Counted from the first letter of the stretch, positions 1 to 6,185 are shown. The stretch: 6,916 nt of DNA from Oscillospiraceae bacterium (GCA_017415945.1 JAFQDR010000010.1:1-6916), one strand, 5' to 3'. Notes: generated by a model from the sequence alone, not told the origin. Made by a program: numbers and translations.

Positions 1-17
1 ATCAAACTCTCAATAAA
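1..17 (-). rRNA. 16S rRNA gene, extreme 5' end (partial)
   Basis: Read on the minus strand, the window ends in TTTATTGAGAGTTTGAT. This matches the start of bacterial 16S rRNA: AGAGTTTGAT corresponds to E. coli positions 8-17, and the preceding UUUAUNG resembles the mature 5' end in Bacillus. Only about 17 bases are present, so the 5' boundary is estimated by analogy. The tandem promoters and boxA-like site immediately upstream on the same strand support a complete rRNA operon continuing beyond the left edge. The identity rests on a short but very conserved motif plus context. Confidence 0.8.
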
Positions 18-130
18 TGCTATCTTAATCAGCGTTTCCGCCGAGTTAAAATCGATTCATTGAAAACTTCAATCTGTTTCAAAATAAATCTCAAATTAGA
101 ATTCTTTTTTATAGTCGCTGTTCTAAACGA

Positions 131-142
131 CTTTAAAAGAGC
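131..142 (-). promoter_or_regulatory. boxA-like antitermination site of the rRNA leader
   Basis: The minus strand reads GCTCTTTTAAAG, close to the bacterial boxA consensus TGCTCTTTAACA that recruits NusB/NusE to rRNA transcripts. Its place between the promoters and 16S is where boxA is expected. The call rests on motif similarity and position only. Confidence 0.55.
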
Positions 143-211
143 CCTTTTATTTCTGGTGCTTAAAAGCTTTGTTAGCTTTTCTTACATTGTTTAATTTTCA
201 AGGTACACAGC

Positions 212-228
212 GCTCCGCTCAGCGGAGC
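212..228 (-). other. Hairpin at the predicted start of the P2 rRNA transcript
   Basis: GCTCCG (212-217) and CGGAGC (223-228) form a 6-bp GC-rich stem around a 5-base loop. The estimated P2 start site is about 228, so a P2 transcript would begin almost directly with this hairpin. There is no T-tract after it in the direction of transcription, so it does not look like a terminator. A role in 5'-end protection or leader folding is an inference. Confidence 0.5.
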
Positions 229-234
229 TTAACT

Positions 235-293
235 AAGATATCACATTCGACTTCGTTTGTCAAGAACTTTTTTCAAGTTTTTTAACTTTATTT
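235..293 (-). promoter_or_regulatory. rRNA operon promoter P2 with phased A-tracts
   Basis: On the minus strand there is a perfect -35 TTGACA (258-263), a 17-bp spacer and a -10 TATCTT (235-240). Upstream of the -35 are two A6 tracts (268-273 and 278-283) set 10 bp apart, followed by a further A/T run (287-293). This arrangement resembles an UP element contacted by the RNA polymerase alpha subunit, or intrinsically bent DNA. The estimated start site is near 228. Confidence 0.8.
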
Positions 294-327
294 CGTTTTG
301 ACTCGTGTCTCACGCGACAGCTTGGTT

Positions 328-386
328 ATATTACCACCTCATCTCCACTTTGTCAACACCCTTTTTTATCTTTTTTCCGCTTTTTT
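328..386 (-). promoter_or_regulatory. rRNA operon promoter P1 with UP-like A-tracts
   Basis: On the minus strand there is a perfect -35 TTGACA (351-356), a 17-bp spacer and a -10 TAATAT (328-333), with an estimated start near 321. Three A6 tracts lie just upstream (362-367, 371-376, 381-386) at 9- and 10-bp intervals, covering roughly -41 to -65, where UP elements act. P1 lies 93 bp upstream of P2, the usual tandem arrangement of rRNA promoters. Confidence 0.82.
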
Positions 387-399
387 CCTCCCTTCTGTA

Positions 400-408
400 T
401 TATCCACA
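400..408 (+). promoter_or_regulatory. Perfect DnaA box (TTATCCACA)
   Basis: The plus strand reads TTATCCACA, the canonical high-affinity DnaA box. It lies just upstream of the phased A-tracts of rRNA promoter P1, in the gap after the jag terminator. I saw no second exact box in the window. A chance match is possible: about 5% for this exact 9-mer on two strands of this length. Confidence 0.5.
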
Positions 409-471
409 ATCCCCTTACTTTTTATTCCTTTTTCCATGTGCAAACTGCGCAGAAATACCATTGCACAAAGA

Positions 472-500
472 AATATCCCTCGGAAATTCCGAGGGATATT
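472..500 (-). terminator. Intrinsic terminator of the rpmH-jag operon
   Basis: AATATCCCTCGGA (472-484) and TCCGAGGGATATT (488-500) form a perfect 13-bp stem with a 3-base loop. On the minus strand the stem is followed by a T-rich tail (TTTCTTTG when the closing Ts are included). It lies 14 bases after the jag stop codon. It separates the protein operon from the rRNA promoters downstream. Confidence 0.88.
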
Positions 501-514
501 GAGTCATTCGGCTA

Positions 515-1261
515 TTACGCCCATTCGCGGGACTTAGGCTTATTGCTTACTTCCTGCTGGGGCTTTTCATACGCAACAACGACACGACGGTTGGGCTCGG
601 TTCCGATGGAACTGGTGCTTACACCTTCGTAGTCCTGCAGAGCTGCATGGATCACATGACGCTCATAAGAGTTCATGGGTTCCAGAGCCATGCTGCGCTT
701 ATACTTAATGGCCTTCGCAGCCATCTTCTCAGCCAGACGGACCAGAGCTTCTTCACGCTTTGCGCGGTATGCTTCCGCATCAACGCTAACGTGGAGACGC
801 TTTTCACTGCCATGGTTCACTGCGTAGTTGGTCAGGTGCTGGATGGCATCCAGAGTTTCACCGCGGCGGCCAATGACAACACCCATGCCCTTGCCGGACA
901 GGTTTACGTTGATGCCACCGTCTTCCTTTTCGGTGATCTCGATGTTTGCGCGAACACCCATGTGCTCCAGCAGACCGATTACGAAGTTATATACCTTTTC
1001 GTGCGCAGTGTTTTCACACTGAGCTTCTTCCTCCACAGTAACAGCTTCCGCTGCAACGGGTGCGGGCTCAGCCACGACCTCGTCGGGTACCTCGTAGGAT
1101 ACCTTTACCTTTGCGGGGGAAGCGCCGAAGCCCAGAAAACCGGACTTTGCGCGTTCCAGAATTTCAACTGTGACGTCGTCTCTGCTCAAGCCCAGCTCCT
1201 GCAGAGCTGCGGCAATGGCCAAATCTTCCGTCTTGGCGGATTTCTCTATGCTTTTAATCAT
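515..1261 (-). CDS. jag: Jag/KhpB-type RNA-binding protein (Jag_N, KH, R3H)
   Basis: The 248-residue protein has the three-part Jag architecture. A Jag_N domain spans residues 1-55 (ending GFLGFGASPAKVKVSY). An acidic, Ala/Val/Pro-rich linker covers about 56-85. A KH domain at about 88-165 carries the GRRG loop at 131-134. An R3H domain at about 168-232 has R201 and H205 in RHVIH. Jag/KhpB proteins bind RNA in the cytoplasm and are linked to cell-envelope and division control in Firmicutes. The start is set by AGGAGA seven bases upstream of ATG. The gene follows yidC by 15 bases, so the two are co-transcribed and probably translationally linked. The linker is short compared with some family members. 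Identification is secure; the RNA targets here are unknown. Confidence 0.95.
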   Translation of the reverse strand: MIKSIEKSAKTEDLAIAAALQELGLSRDDVTVEILERAKSGFLGFGASPAKVKVSYEVPDEVVAEPAPVAAEAVTVEEEAQCENTAHEKVYNFVIGLLEHMGVRANIEITEKEDGGINVNLSGKGMGVVIGRRGETLDAIQHLTNYAVNHGSEKRLHVSVDAEAYRAKREEALVRLAEKMAAKAIKYKRSMALEPMNSYERHVIHAALQDYEGVSTSSIGTEPNRRVVVAYEKPQQEVSNKPKSREWA

Positions 1262-1276
1262 AAGGTACTCTCCTGT

Positions 1277-2485
1277 TTATTCTTCGACCTTAAAGCGGTC
1301 GGGATCATATGCTCTGCCTCTTGCATAGCGGCGGTTGCCCACCTGAGACGCGGGGATCTCCGCTTCCTGAACACCCAGACGCTCGCGGCGTTCTGCCTTT
1401 TCGGCAGCGATGGCAGCAGCCTTCATTTCTTCACGCAGCTGCTTTTCCTGTGCGTGCTTCTTTTTCTTGCTGGTGTTCTTGTTGTCTTCAATGAGACCCG
1501 CAGCCTTGCGGCGTTCCGCATCCATTCTCTTGCGTTCGTGTTCAGCTTCTTCCGCTTCACGACGTGCTTCGCGTTCCAGCCATTCCTTATCGTCTACCAG
1601 GAACTTCTTGGTGTAGTAGGAAGTCAGGGCCCAGTCACGGATCATACCGAATACGCTGTTTGCGATCCAGTAGATACCCATAGATGCGGGCATGATGAAG
1701 CAGATCCAAACGGACATTGCGGGCATCATGATCTGCATGGTCTTGTTCATGCTCTCGGTCTGTGCCTGCTGCTGATCGTTGCCTGCGGGGCTGCCGGTTC
1801 TTGCCATGGAGATCTTCATGGATGCCCAGGACAGGAATGCGGAAATGAAGGGAATCATAAACAGACCGAATGCAGGCAGGAACGCTTCCATGCTGCTGAA
1901 GTCAAAGGTCCAGATTCGCCATTCGGGAACCACACCCATATTCAGGCCCAGGAAGTTGTAGCTGATATCCTGAAACTCGGGTGCTACAGCCTGTACAGCT
2001 GCCAGATTTTCGTGAGCAGCCTGAGACAGGAAGATTTCGTAGTAAGCCGCCTGCTGTCTGCTCAGCGCTTCCATGCTGAAAGCGCCCAGCTTTTCCAGAG
2101 TTGCCTGCACTGCCGCAACCGCTTCCGCACTCATGCCCATCATCACGGACATGGGCTCACGAATAACGCTATACAGTGCGATCAAGATGGGGAAGGGAAT
2201 CAAGGACCACAGGCAGCCGCCCAGAGGCTTGATGTTTTCCTCACGGTACAGTTTCTGTACTTCTTCGTTGTACTTCTGAGGATTTGCGCCGTGACGCTTC
2301 TGCAGCTCATTGAGACGGGGCTGCAGACGCTGCTGACGCATCATGGATGCCTTAGACTTGCCCATGAAGGGAGTCAGGATGGCATTTACAACCAGTGCGA
2401 ACAGAATGATGGCAACACCATAGTTCTCAAACAGGTTGTACAGGGTCATCAGAAGCCAGGAAAAAGGTACTGTAATGATAGACAT
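1277..2485 (-). CDS. yidC: YidC/Oxa1 membrane protein insertase
   Basis: This 402-residue insertase places proteins into the cytoplasmic membrane, with or without SecYEG. Visible hydrophobic segments lie at about 22-41, 92-108, 201-220 and 253-285 (the last probably two helices). Between the first two is the charged cytoplasmic hairpin (about 42-88) typical of the family. GGCLWSLIPFPILIALY (89-105) is a strong family signature. The region between the second and third membrane segments (about 115-190) is extracytoplasmic. The last 110 residues are a highly charged, Lys/Arg/Glu-rich tail likely to contact the ribosome. No lipobox signal peptide is seen, unlike Bacillus SpoIIIJ. Residue 34 in the first helix is Asn where a conserved Arg is expected. 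The start is supported by AGGAG seven bases upstream. It lies between yidD and jag in one operon. Confidence 0.95.
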   Translation of the reverse strand: MSIITVPFSWLLMTLYNLFENYGVAIILFALVVNAILTPFMGKSKASMMRQQRLQPRLNELQKRHGANPQKYNEEVQKLYREENIKPLGGCLWSLIPFPILIALYSVIREPMSVMMGMSAEAVAAVQATLEKLGAFSMEALSRQQAAYYEIFLSQAAHENLAAVQAVAPEFQDISYNFLGLNMGVVPEWRIWTFDFSSMEAFLPAFGLFMIPFISAFLSWASMKISMARTGSPAGNDQQQAQTESMNKTMQIMMPAMSVWICFIMPASMGIYWIANSVFGMIRDWALTSYYTKKFLVDDKEWLEREARREAEEAEHERKRMDAERRKAAGLIEDNKNTSKKKKHAQEKQLREEMKAAAIAAEKAERRERLGVQEAEIPASQVGNRRYARGRAYDPDRFKVEE

Positions 2486-2517
2486 TCAGTTACTCCTATA
2501 TTATGTTGTCTTCCGAT

Positions 2518-2739
2518 TCAGGGAACCGGGTCATAAAAATCGTGCTCCCCAATATGGAAAGGGTGGCACCTCATAATGCGCTTAAAAGCAAGCCAGCCGC
2601 CTTTGGCCGGTCCATATTTCTCGATGGCTTCCAGCGCATACTGTGAGCAAGTCGGGATAAATCGACAGCTTGGAGGGGTCAGGGGTGAAATGGAGCTGCG
2701 GTAAAATCGGATCATCGCCAGCATGATTTTTTTGATCAT
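2518..2739 (-). CDS. yidD: YidD membrane protein insertion efficiency factor
   Basis: This 73-residue protein matches the YidD family over its whole length. It has an N-terminal amphipathic helix (about 1-16, [11 protein letters not shown]), the core [15 protein letters not shown] with C25 and C31, then [15 protein letters not shown] with C58. YidD is a small inner-face membrane-associated protein that helps YidC-dependent insertion. Its ATG overlaps the rnpA stop codon as ATGA (2736-2739), which implies translational coupling in place of a strong ribosome binding site. The usual His in AIxxHG is Tyr (KYG, 41-43). A start at M6 or M9 would lose part of the helix, so M1 is preferred. The three conserved cysteines are all present. 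Confidence 0.94.
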   Translation of the reverse strand: MIKKIMLAMIRFYRSSISPLTPPSCRFIPTCSQYALEAIEKYGPAKGGWLAFKRIMRCHPFHIGEHDFYDPVP

Positions 2740-3086
2740 TTCTCGACGGTCTCCCTGATTACCTTCAGCTGCTTACAGGCCTTCAAAACAGCCTGCTCCA
2801 GCTGCGCATAGGTCGCATCCACACTTCTGCCTCGGGCAACGAATACCAGATCGACGCCACGCTGCATCTCCCCCTCATGGAGGCGGTAGATCTCACGGAG
2901 ACGGCAGCGCACCTTATTGCGCACCACGGCCTTGCCGATCTTATTGGATACGGTTACGCCCAGACGGTTTGTGTCACGGCCTGTCCGCTTCACATACACC
3001 ACCACATACGGTGTAGCGGCACTTTTCCCTTTGTTGTAAAGCCGACGGAACTCGTAGTTCTTTTTTAAGCTATCTGTGAATTCCAT
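2736..3086 (-). CDS. rnpA: Ribonuclease P protein component
   Basis: This 116-residue basic protein is the subunit that binds the RNase P RNA and helps position the precursor-tRNA 5' leader for cleavage. The family hallmark is the RNR region, here [10 protein letters not shown] (56-65), preceded by [15 protein letters not shown] with the usual small-residue strand. Aromatic residues near the N-terminus (Y11, F13, Y17) are in the expected positions, and VFVARG (81-86) is the typical later strand. GAGGG lies seven bases before the ATG. The gene is 53 bases after rpmH and overlaps yidD by 4 bases. Length is normal for the family. Confidence 0.95.
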   Translation of the reverse strand: MEFTDSLKKNYEFRRLYNKGKSAATPYVVVYVKRTGRDTNRLGVTVSNKIGKAVVRNKVRCRLREIYRLHEGEMQRGVDLVFVARGRSVDATYAQLEQAVLKACKQLKVIRETVEK

Positions 3087-3139
3087 TGTCTTACCCTCTT
3101 AGGTGAATTGCTTTGGATCATCCCGGACATGGAGCCGAA

Positions 3140-3277
3140 TTAGTAGCTCAGTCTCTTTCTGCCCTTTGCACGACGGCGAGCCAGAACCTTGCGGCCGTTC
3201 TTGGTGGACATTCTCTTGCGGAAGCCGTGCTCCTTCTGAGCGTGCAGCTTCTTGGGCTGGTAAGTACGCTTGGTCAT
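3140..3277 (-). CDS. rpmH: 50S ribosomal protein L34
   Basis: Translating the minus strand gives 45 residues beginning [20 protein letters not shown] and ending AKGRKRLSY, the standard L34 sequence with its Arg/Lys-rich body. The core is KRTYQPKK, then [25 protein letters not shown]34 is a small, very basic protein buried in 23S rRNA of the large subunit. AAGGAGA lies eight bases upstream of the ATG and decides the start. It is the first gene of the operon with rnpA, yidD, yidC and jag, driven by a consensus promoter about 120 bases upstream. A longer 65-residue frame overlapping it is a shadow. Confidence 0.97.
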   Translation of the reverse strand: MTKRTYQPKKLHAQKEHGFRKRMSTKNGRKVLARRRAKGRKRLSY

Positions 3278-3315
3278 TGTGGAAATCTCCTTTCAAAAAT
3301 TGATTCTATGCTCAA

Positions 3316-3331
3316 CACGGCAAAAGCCGCG
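3316..3331 (-). other. Hairpin in the rpmH 5' leader
   Basis: CACGGC (3316-3321) and GCCGCG (3326-3331) can pair around AAAA, with one G-U in the minus-strand RNA. An outer CAAC/GTTG pairing (3313-3316 and 3342-3345) is an alternative way of closing the stem. The octamer TTGATTCT occurs on both sides (3300-3307 and 3343-3350). It sits within the ~115-base untranslated leader of rpmH. It lacks a U-tract, so it is not a terminator. Function is unknown. Confidence 0.4.
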
Positions 3332-3400
3332 CAGCAAGCTTGTTGATTCTGCCCATAACGACAGAAATTGCATTGGTATCCACTCGGACACCAGTTTGTA

Positions 3401-3429
3401 ATTATATCGCAAGGACTTGGGTCTGTCAA
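3401..3429 (-). promoter_or_regulatory. Consensus promoter of the rpmH-rnpA-yidD-yidC-jag operon
   Basis: On the minus strand there is a perfect -35 TTGACA (3424-3429), exactly 17 bp, and a perfect -10 TATAAT (3401-3406). The estimated start is near 3394, leaving a leader of about 117 bases before rpmH. The -35 box contains the TGA stop codon of queH (3426-3428), so the operon promoter is embedded in the end of the preceding gene. A full-consensus promoter suits a highly expressed ribosomal protein operon. Confidence 0.9.
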
Positions 3430-4016
3430 GTATTTTTGGAATACAGACAGCCGCAATATTCCTGCCGATACAGCTCCATTTCCTCCGCCAAAGCGATGGA
3501 TTTATTGTACCCCTCGTTCTTGCGGAAGTTGGAAGGCAGCCATCGAACGCCGTACTCCTTTTCCAGTCCCCGGCAGATGGCATTGATTTGGATGGAGTCC
3601 TGTCTGGGGGATACGGTCAGAGTGGTACAGAACCAGTCGAAGCCGTGCTCTGCGGCAATGCGGGCAGTCTCTCCCAAGCGGATGCCGTAGCACACACTGC
3701 AGCGTTTGCCTCCCTCGGGCTCGTCCTCCAGTCCCACCACAGCCTTGGCATAGCGTTCGCCGTCGTAGTCACATTCCAAAATCTTCACATCGGGCATTTG
3801 TGCCAGCACCTTCCGTTGGTGCTCCAGACGCAGGGCATATTCCTCAGCAGGCTGGATATTGGGGTTATAATACAGTAGGGTAATATCAAAATAGTCCCGC
3901 AGCTCCGTAAGCACATGGGTAGAGCAGGGGCCGCAGCAGCTGTGAAGCAGCAGCTTTGGCTTTCCCGTGAGGGTAGGCAGGATCTTTGCCATTTGCTTGT
4001 GGTAATTATGATTCAT
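3426..4016 (-). CDS. queH: Epoxyqueuosine reductase QueH (DUF208)
   Basis: The 196-residue protein belongs to the QueH family, which performs the last step of queuosine synthesis by reducing epoxyqueuosine to queuosine at the wobble base of tRNA(GUN). It is unrelated to the cobalamin enzyme QueG. Conserved cysteine groups are visible: LLLHSCCGPCS (C27, C28, C31), RCSVCY (C106, C109) and YCGCLYS (C188, C190). Several of these would bind the Fe-S cluster and metal or form a redox pair. Also typical are YYNPNIQP (49-56) and the FCTTLTVSPRQD region (129-140). Length is normal. The ATG is directly preceded by GGAGG with no spacing; AAAGGA ten bases upstream may be the working site. M9 is an alternative start. 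It has its own promoter, diverges from the deaminase gene, and no terminator separates it from rpmH. Confidence 0.93.
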   Translation of the reverse strand: MNHNYHKQMAKILPTLTGKPKLLLHSCCGPCSTHVLTELRDYFDITLLYYNPNIQPAEEYALRLEHQRKVLAQMPDVKILECDYDGERYAKAVVGLEDEPEGGKRCSVCYGIRLGETARIAAEHGFDWFCTTLTVSPRQDSIQINAICRGLEKEYGVRWLPSNFRKNEGYNKSIALAEEMELYRQEYCGCLYSKNT

Positions 4017-4048
4017 CCTCCGATAATCCTTTCAAACAAACTTTTGCT

Positions 4049-4077
4049 ATTGTACCACAAATTCCCCCGTATGCCAA
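4049..4077 (-). promoter_or_regulatory. queH promoter
   Basis: On the minus strand: -35 TTGGCA (4072-4077), 17-bp spacer, -10 TACAAT (4049-4054). The predicted start is near 4042, giving a leader of about 25 bases. There is no room for a preQ1-type riboswitch. Each box is one mismatch from the SigA consensus. Confidence 0.75.
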
Positions 4078-4079
4078 TG

Positions 4080-4108
4080 TTGACATCGAGATTATCAGGT
4101 TGTAAAAT
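4080..4108 (+). promoter_or_regulatory. Promoter of the deaminase-mscL unit
   Basis: On the plus strand: perfect -35 TTGACA (4080-4085), 17-bp spacer, -10 TAAAAT (4103-4108). The predicted start is near 4115. The ribosome binding site CGGAGG (4125-4130) then lies seven bases before the ATG. Its -35 box is 2 bp from the queH -35 box on the other strand. Confidence 0.82.
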
Positions 4109-4137
4109 GAATTATTATATGAGTCGGAGGTACTTCC

Positions 4138-4626
4138 ATGGATCATCGCCGCACAGATAAAGTCAACTACTATCTGGACATCGCCGATGCGGTTCTGCAT
4201 CGCTCCACCTGCCTGCGCCGTCAGTACGGTGCCATCATCGTGCGCAACGATGAGATCATTTCCACAGGCTATAACGGTGCCCCCAGAGGCAGAAAAAACT
4301 GCATTGATCTGGGCTACTGCCGCAGAGAAGCCCTGAACGTCCCCTCCGGTGAACGCTATGAGCTTTGCCGCAGCGTGCATGCCGAACAGAATGCCATCAT
4401 CTCCGCATCCCGCAGAGATATGCTGGGAGGTACCTTGTATCTGGTGGGCCGTCAATCCAGCGGCGAGCTGACGGATGCGGTGCCCTGCTCCATGTGCAAG
4501 CGCACCATCATCAATTCGGGCATTAAGGAAGTCATTGCCCGCAACGCTGACGGCAGCTTTGTGGTCACCGATGTAAACGAGTGGATCGAAAACGACGAAA
4601 GTCTGCCCGAGGAAATTTTGTTGTAA
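4138..4626 (+). CDS. Deoxycytidylate (dCMP) deaminase family protein
   Basis: This 162-residue protein is a zinc-dependent cytidine/dCMP deaminase of the ComEB/T4-dCD type. Such enzymes convert dCMP to dUMP, feeding thymidylate synthesis in the cytoplasm. The catalytic signature is HAEQNAI, with zinc ligand H81 and proton-shuttling E83, followed by PCSMC with zinc ligands C117 and C120. GYNGAPRG (44-51) is the substrate-loop motif of this subfamily. Further cysteines C25, C55, C61 and C77 are in positions typical of members that carry a second, structural zinc. The CGGAGG site seven bases upstream fixes the start. mscL follows 30 bases later on the same strand with no terminator between. In Bacillus the family member is called ComEB, but no other com genes are present, so I give no gene symbol. 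Confidence 0.9.
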   Translation: MDHRRTDKVNYYLDIADAVLHRSTCLRRQYGAIIVRNDEIISTGYNGAPRGRKNCIDLGYCRREALNVPSGERYELCRSVHAEQNAIISASRRDMLGGTLYLVGRQSSGELTDAVPCSMCKRTIINSGIKEVIARNADGSFVVTDVNEWIENDESLPEEILL

Positions 4627-4656
4627 CAAGTATGATACATAAAAGGAGAAAGAAAC

Positions 4657-5106
4657 ATGAAAAAACTGATTGCAGAATTCAAGGAATTTATCATGCGCGG
4701 CAACGTAGTGGATATGGCAGTAGGTGTCATCATCGCTACCGCATTCGGTAAGATCACCACATCCCTCATCAACGACGTGGTCATGCCCTTCATCGCATGG
4801 GTCACCGGTGCCAGAGACATGACCGCACTGAACATTCTGGTACGCCCCGAAGTACTGAACGAAGCAGGCGAAGTGGTACAGAAGGCCATCACCATCGGCT
4901 TCGGCACCTTCTTGGCAACCGTCGTTGACTTCCTGCTGATCGCACTGGTGGTATTCTTCATCATGAAGGCATCCAACAAGGCAAAGGCTGTTGCGGAAGA
5001 GTTGAAGAAGAAGGAAGAGGAAGAAGCTGCTCCCGAAGAACCCGCAGGCCCCACCACCGAAGAGCTGCTGGCAGACATCCTGGCAGAGCTGAAGAAGGAC
5101 AAGTAA
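4657..5106 (+). CDS. mscL: Large-conductance mechanosensitive channel MscL
   Basis: This 149-residue protein forms the homopentameric channel that opens under membrane tension to release solutes during hypo-osmotic shock. It shows the expected order: amphipathic N-terminal helix with KEFIMRGNVVDMAVGVIIATAFGKI (9-33) running into TM1 (about 15-44), a periplasmic loop (about 46-75), TM2 (about 76-103, ITIGFGTFLATVVDFLLIALVVFFIM), and a cytoplasmic helix bundle. A Lys/Glu/Ala/Pro linker (about 108-132) separates TM2 from the terminal helix TTEELLADILAELKK. AAAGGAG lies a few bases upstream of the ATG. It probably shares the deaminase promoter, and a strong hairpin terminator follows the stop codon. 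Length is normal. The linker is more acidic than in E. coli MscL. Confidence 0.96.
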   Translation: MKKLIAEFKEFIMRGNVVDMAVGVIIATAFGKITTSLINDVVMPFIAWVTGARDMTALNILVRPEVLNEAGEVVQKAITIGFGTFLATVVDFLLIALVVFFIMKASNKAKAVAEELKKKEEEEAAPEEPAGPTTEELLADILAELKKDK

Positions 5107-5121
5107 ATCACCCAATGATGA

Positions 5122-5155
5122 AATCCCGAAACCGTTTGGTTTCGGGATTATTTTT
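5122..5155 (+). terminator. Terminator of mscL, shared with the convergent regulator gene
   Basis: AATCCCGAAACC (5122-5133) and GGTTTCGGGATT (5138-5149) form a perfect 12-bp stem with a 4-base loop, followed on the plus strand by ATTTTT. It starts 15 bases after the mscL stop. The convergent minus-strand gene ends at 5154 inside the T-tract, so the same hairpin may end both transcripts. On the minus strand the tail is only TTTCATC, so it is weaker in that direction. Confidence 0.88.
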
Positions 5156-6185
5156 ATGTGAGTAAGACCTCCAATTGGGGGTCATCCCGCAGAAAGTCCA
5201 GTCGGGGATCTGCGCGAAATTCCTGCTTCAATCTGCACAGCAGCAGGTCGCCGTAGGCTTCTGCCCGATTGTTGAAGCTCATATGTCGGTACAAGGGGGA
5301 ACAGGTCATGGCATCCAGCATATCCACATTGTTCAGTACCCCCTCCAAAGCTTCCAAGGTCAGCTTCCTGTCCTTGGCATCCACAGCATATTCCAGAACC
5401 GCCGCCCATTCCGCATAGTCACCCACGTCATATAGCCGCACCGCATCCCGATGCTTTTCCACGATAAAACGTGCCCATTCCCTGTCCCCCCGATCCATGG
5501 CGAGGGTATAGAGATTCTGCAGCACCATCCGTACATTTTGACACTGGGCAAACAGCAGCTCCTCGTATGCGCGGCAGGCTTCATCGATCTGCCCTCGCTT
5601 TCCGTACAGCAGTGCCTGCTTCCGCTTGCGCTCGGGGTTCTCCAGTGAGAAACAGGCCAGATACCGCTCCGCAAGGTCGTAGTCCTCCTTCCGCACCGCC
5701 CGATTGAACAGGGCTTCCGCCGCTGCTATACGCAAGGTTTCCTCCTCGCAGGCAAGCACTCGTTCAAAACACTCTCCCACAAAGCTCTCAGCTTCGGGAG
5801 AGCTATGCTTCGGCATGATTACGAAGTAAGCCTCCAAGGCCTGTGCCATCCACAGCAGGAGCTGATGGCAGTTGGGATATTCCGCAGCCGTATTCTTTGC
5901 CCAGGCAAAGGCTTCGCAGAATTGCCCGCCGTTGAGCATCCCCCACAGAGTATCCATTTTGCTCCGCAGCTCATCTTCCGTTAGTGTCTCCCGAAAGCTC
6001 AGCAAGGTGTCCACGGTGATTCCCAGCAGACGGGCAATGGGCGCAAGCATGGTGATATCCGGCAGGCTGGCTCCGCTTTCCCATTTATTCACCGCAGAAG
6101 CTGTGACCCCCAGGCGGTTTGCCATTTCCTCCTGGGTGAAGCCACATTCCTTGCGATGTGTTTTGATAACTGTTCCGATATTCAT
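5154..6185 (-). CDS. XRE-family transcriptional regulator with helical C-terminal domain
   Basis: This 343-residue protein has a Cro/CI-type helix-turn-helix at about 5-62. The turn and recognition helix are in FTQEEMANRLGVTASAVNKWESGASLPDI. The remaining 280 residues are predicted almost entirely helical, with paired helices resembling TPR-like repeats (for example DYDLAERYLACFSLENPERKRK, then GQIDEACRAYEELLF). In other regulators such domains sense a peptide, protein or small ligand. An upstream ATG at 6350 would add 55 residues, but these look unrelated to any domain. GGAGG seven bases before the ATG at 6185 and the promoter at 6229-6257 both favour the shorter form. The regulated genes are unknown; it is convergent with mscL. 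The dyad in its own 5' region suggests autoregulation. Confidence 0.85.
   Translation of the reverse strand: MNIGTVIKTHRKECGFTQEEMANRLGVTASAVNKWESGASLPDITMLAPIARLLGITVDTLLSFRETLTEDELRSKMDTLWGMLNGGQFCEAFAWAKNTAAEYPNCHQLLLWMAQALEAYFVIMPKHSSPEAESFVGECFERVLACEEETLRIAAAEALFNRAVRKEDYDLAERYLACFSLENPERKRKQALLYGKRGQIDEACRAYEELLFAQCQNVRMVLQNLYTLAMDRGDREWARFIVEKHRDAVRLYDVGDYAEWAAVLEYAVDAKDRKLTLEALEGVLNNVDMLDAMTCSPLYRHMSFNNRAEAYGDLLLCRLKQEFRADPRLDFLRDDPQLEVLLT

Larger units (their letters stand above)
18..234 (-). other. rRNA operon leader region
   Basis: This AT-rich, gene-free stretch lies between promoter P2 and the presumed 16S start. On the minus strand it contains CCTTGAAAATTAAACAATG (near 188-206), a motif type I recall from clostridial rRNA leaders and 16S-23S spacers. 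It also has a boxA-like site and a small hairpin at 113-132 (AGTCG/CGACT). The leader would pair with sequence downstream of 16S to form the RNase III processing stalk, but that partner lies outside the window. No open reading frame here is credible. Confidence 0.65.

Noticed and set aside
647..2536. 629-residue open frame on the plus strand
   Set aside because: It lies antisense to jag and yidC, both certain by family motifs. Its product is a low-similarity Cys/His-rich string, which is what the codon bias of the real genes produces on the other strand. It has no good ribosome binding site.
3099..3296. 65-residue minus-strand frame over rpmH
   Set aside because: This is an out-of-frame shadow. 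The correct frame at 3140-3277 gives a textbook L34 protein with a strong ribosome binding site.
4017..4048. preQ1 riboswitch before queH
   Set aside because: The predicted leader is only about 25 bases and shows no preQ1 aptamer pattern.
4631..4636. TATGAT as a separate mscL promoter
   Set aside because: No -35 box or TGn extension is present at the right distance. Expression from the deaminase promoter explains the arrangement better.
4006..5115. 369-residue open frame on the minus strand
   Set aside because: It is antisense to the deaminase and mscL genes, runs through the divergent promoter region and encodes no recognisable domain.
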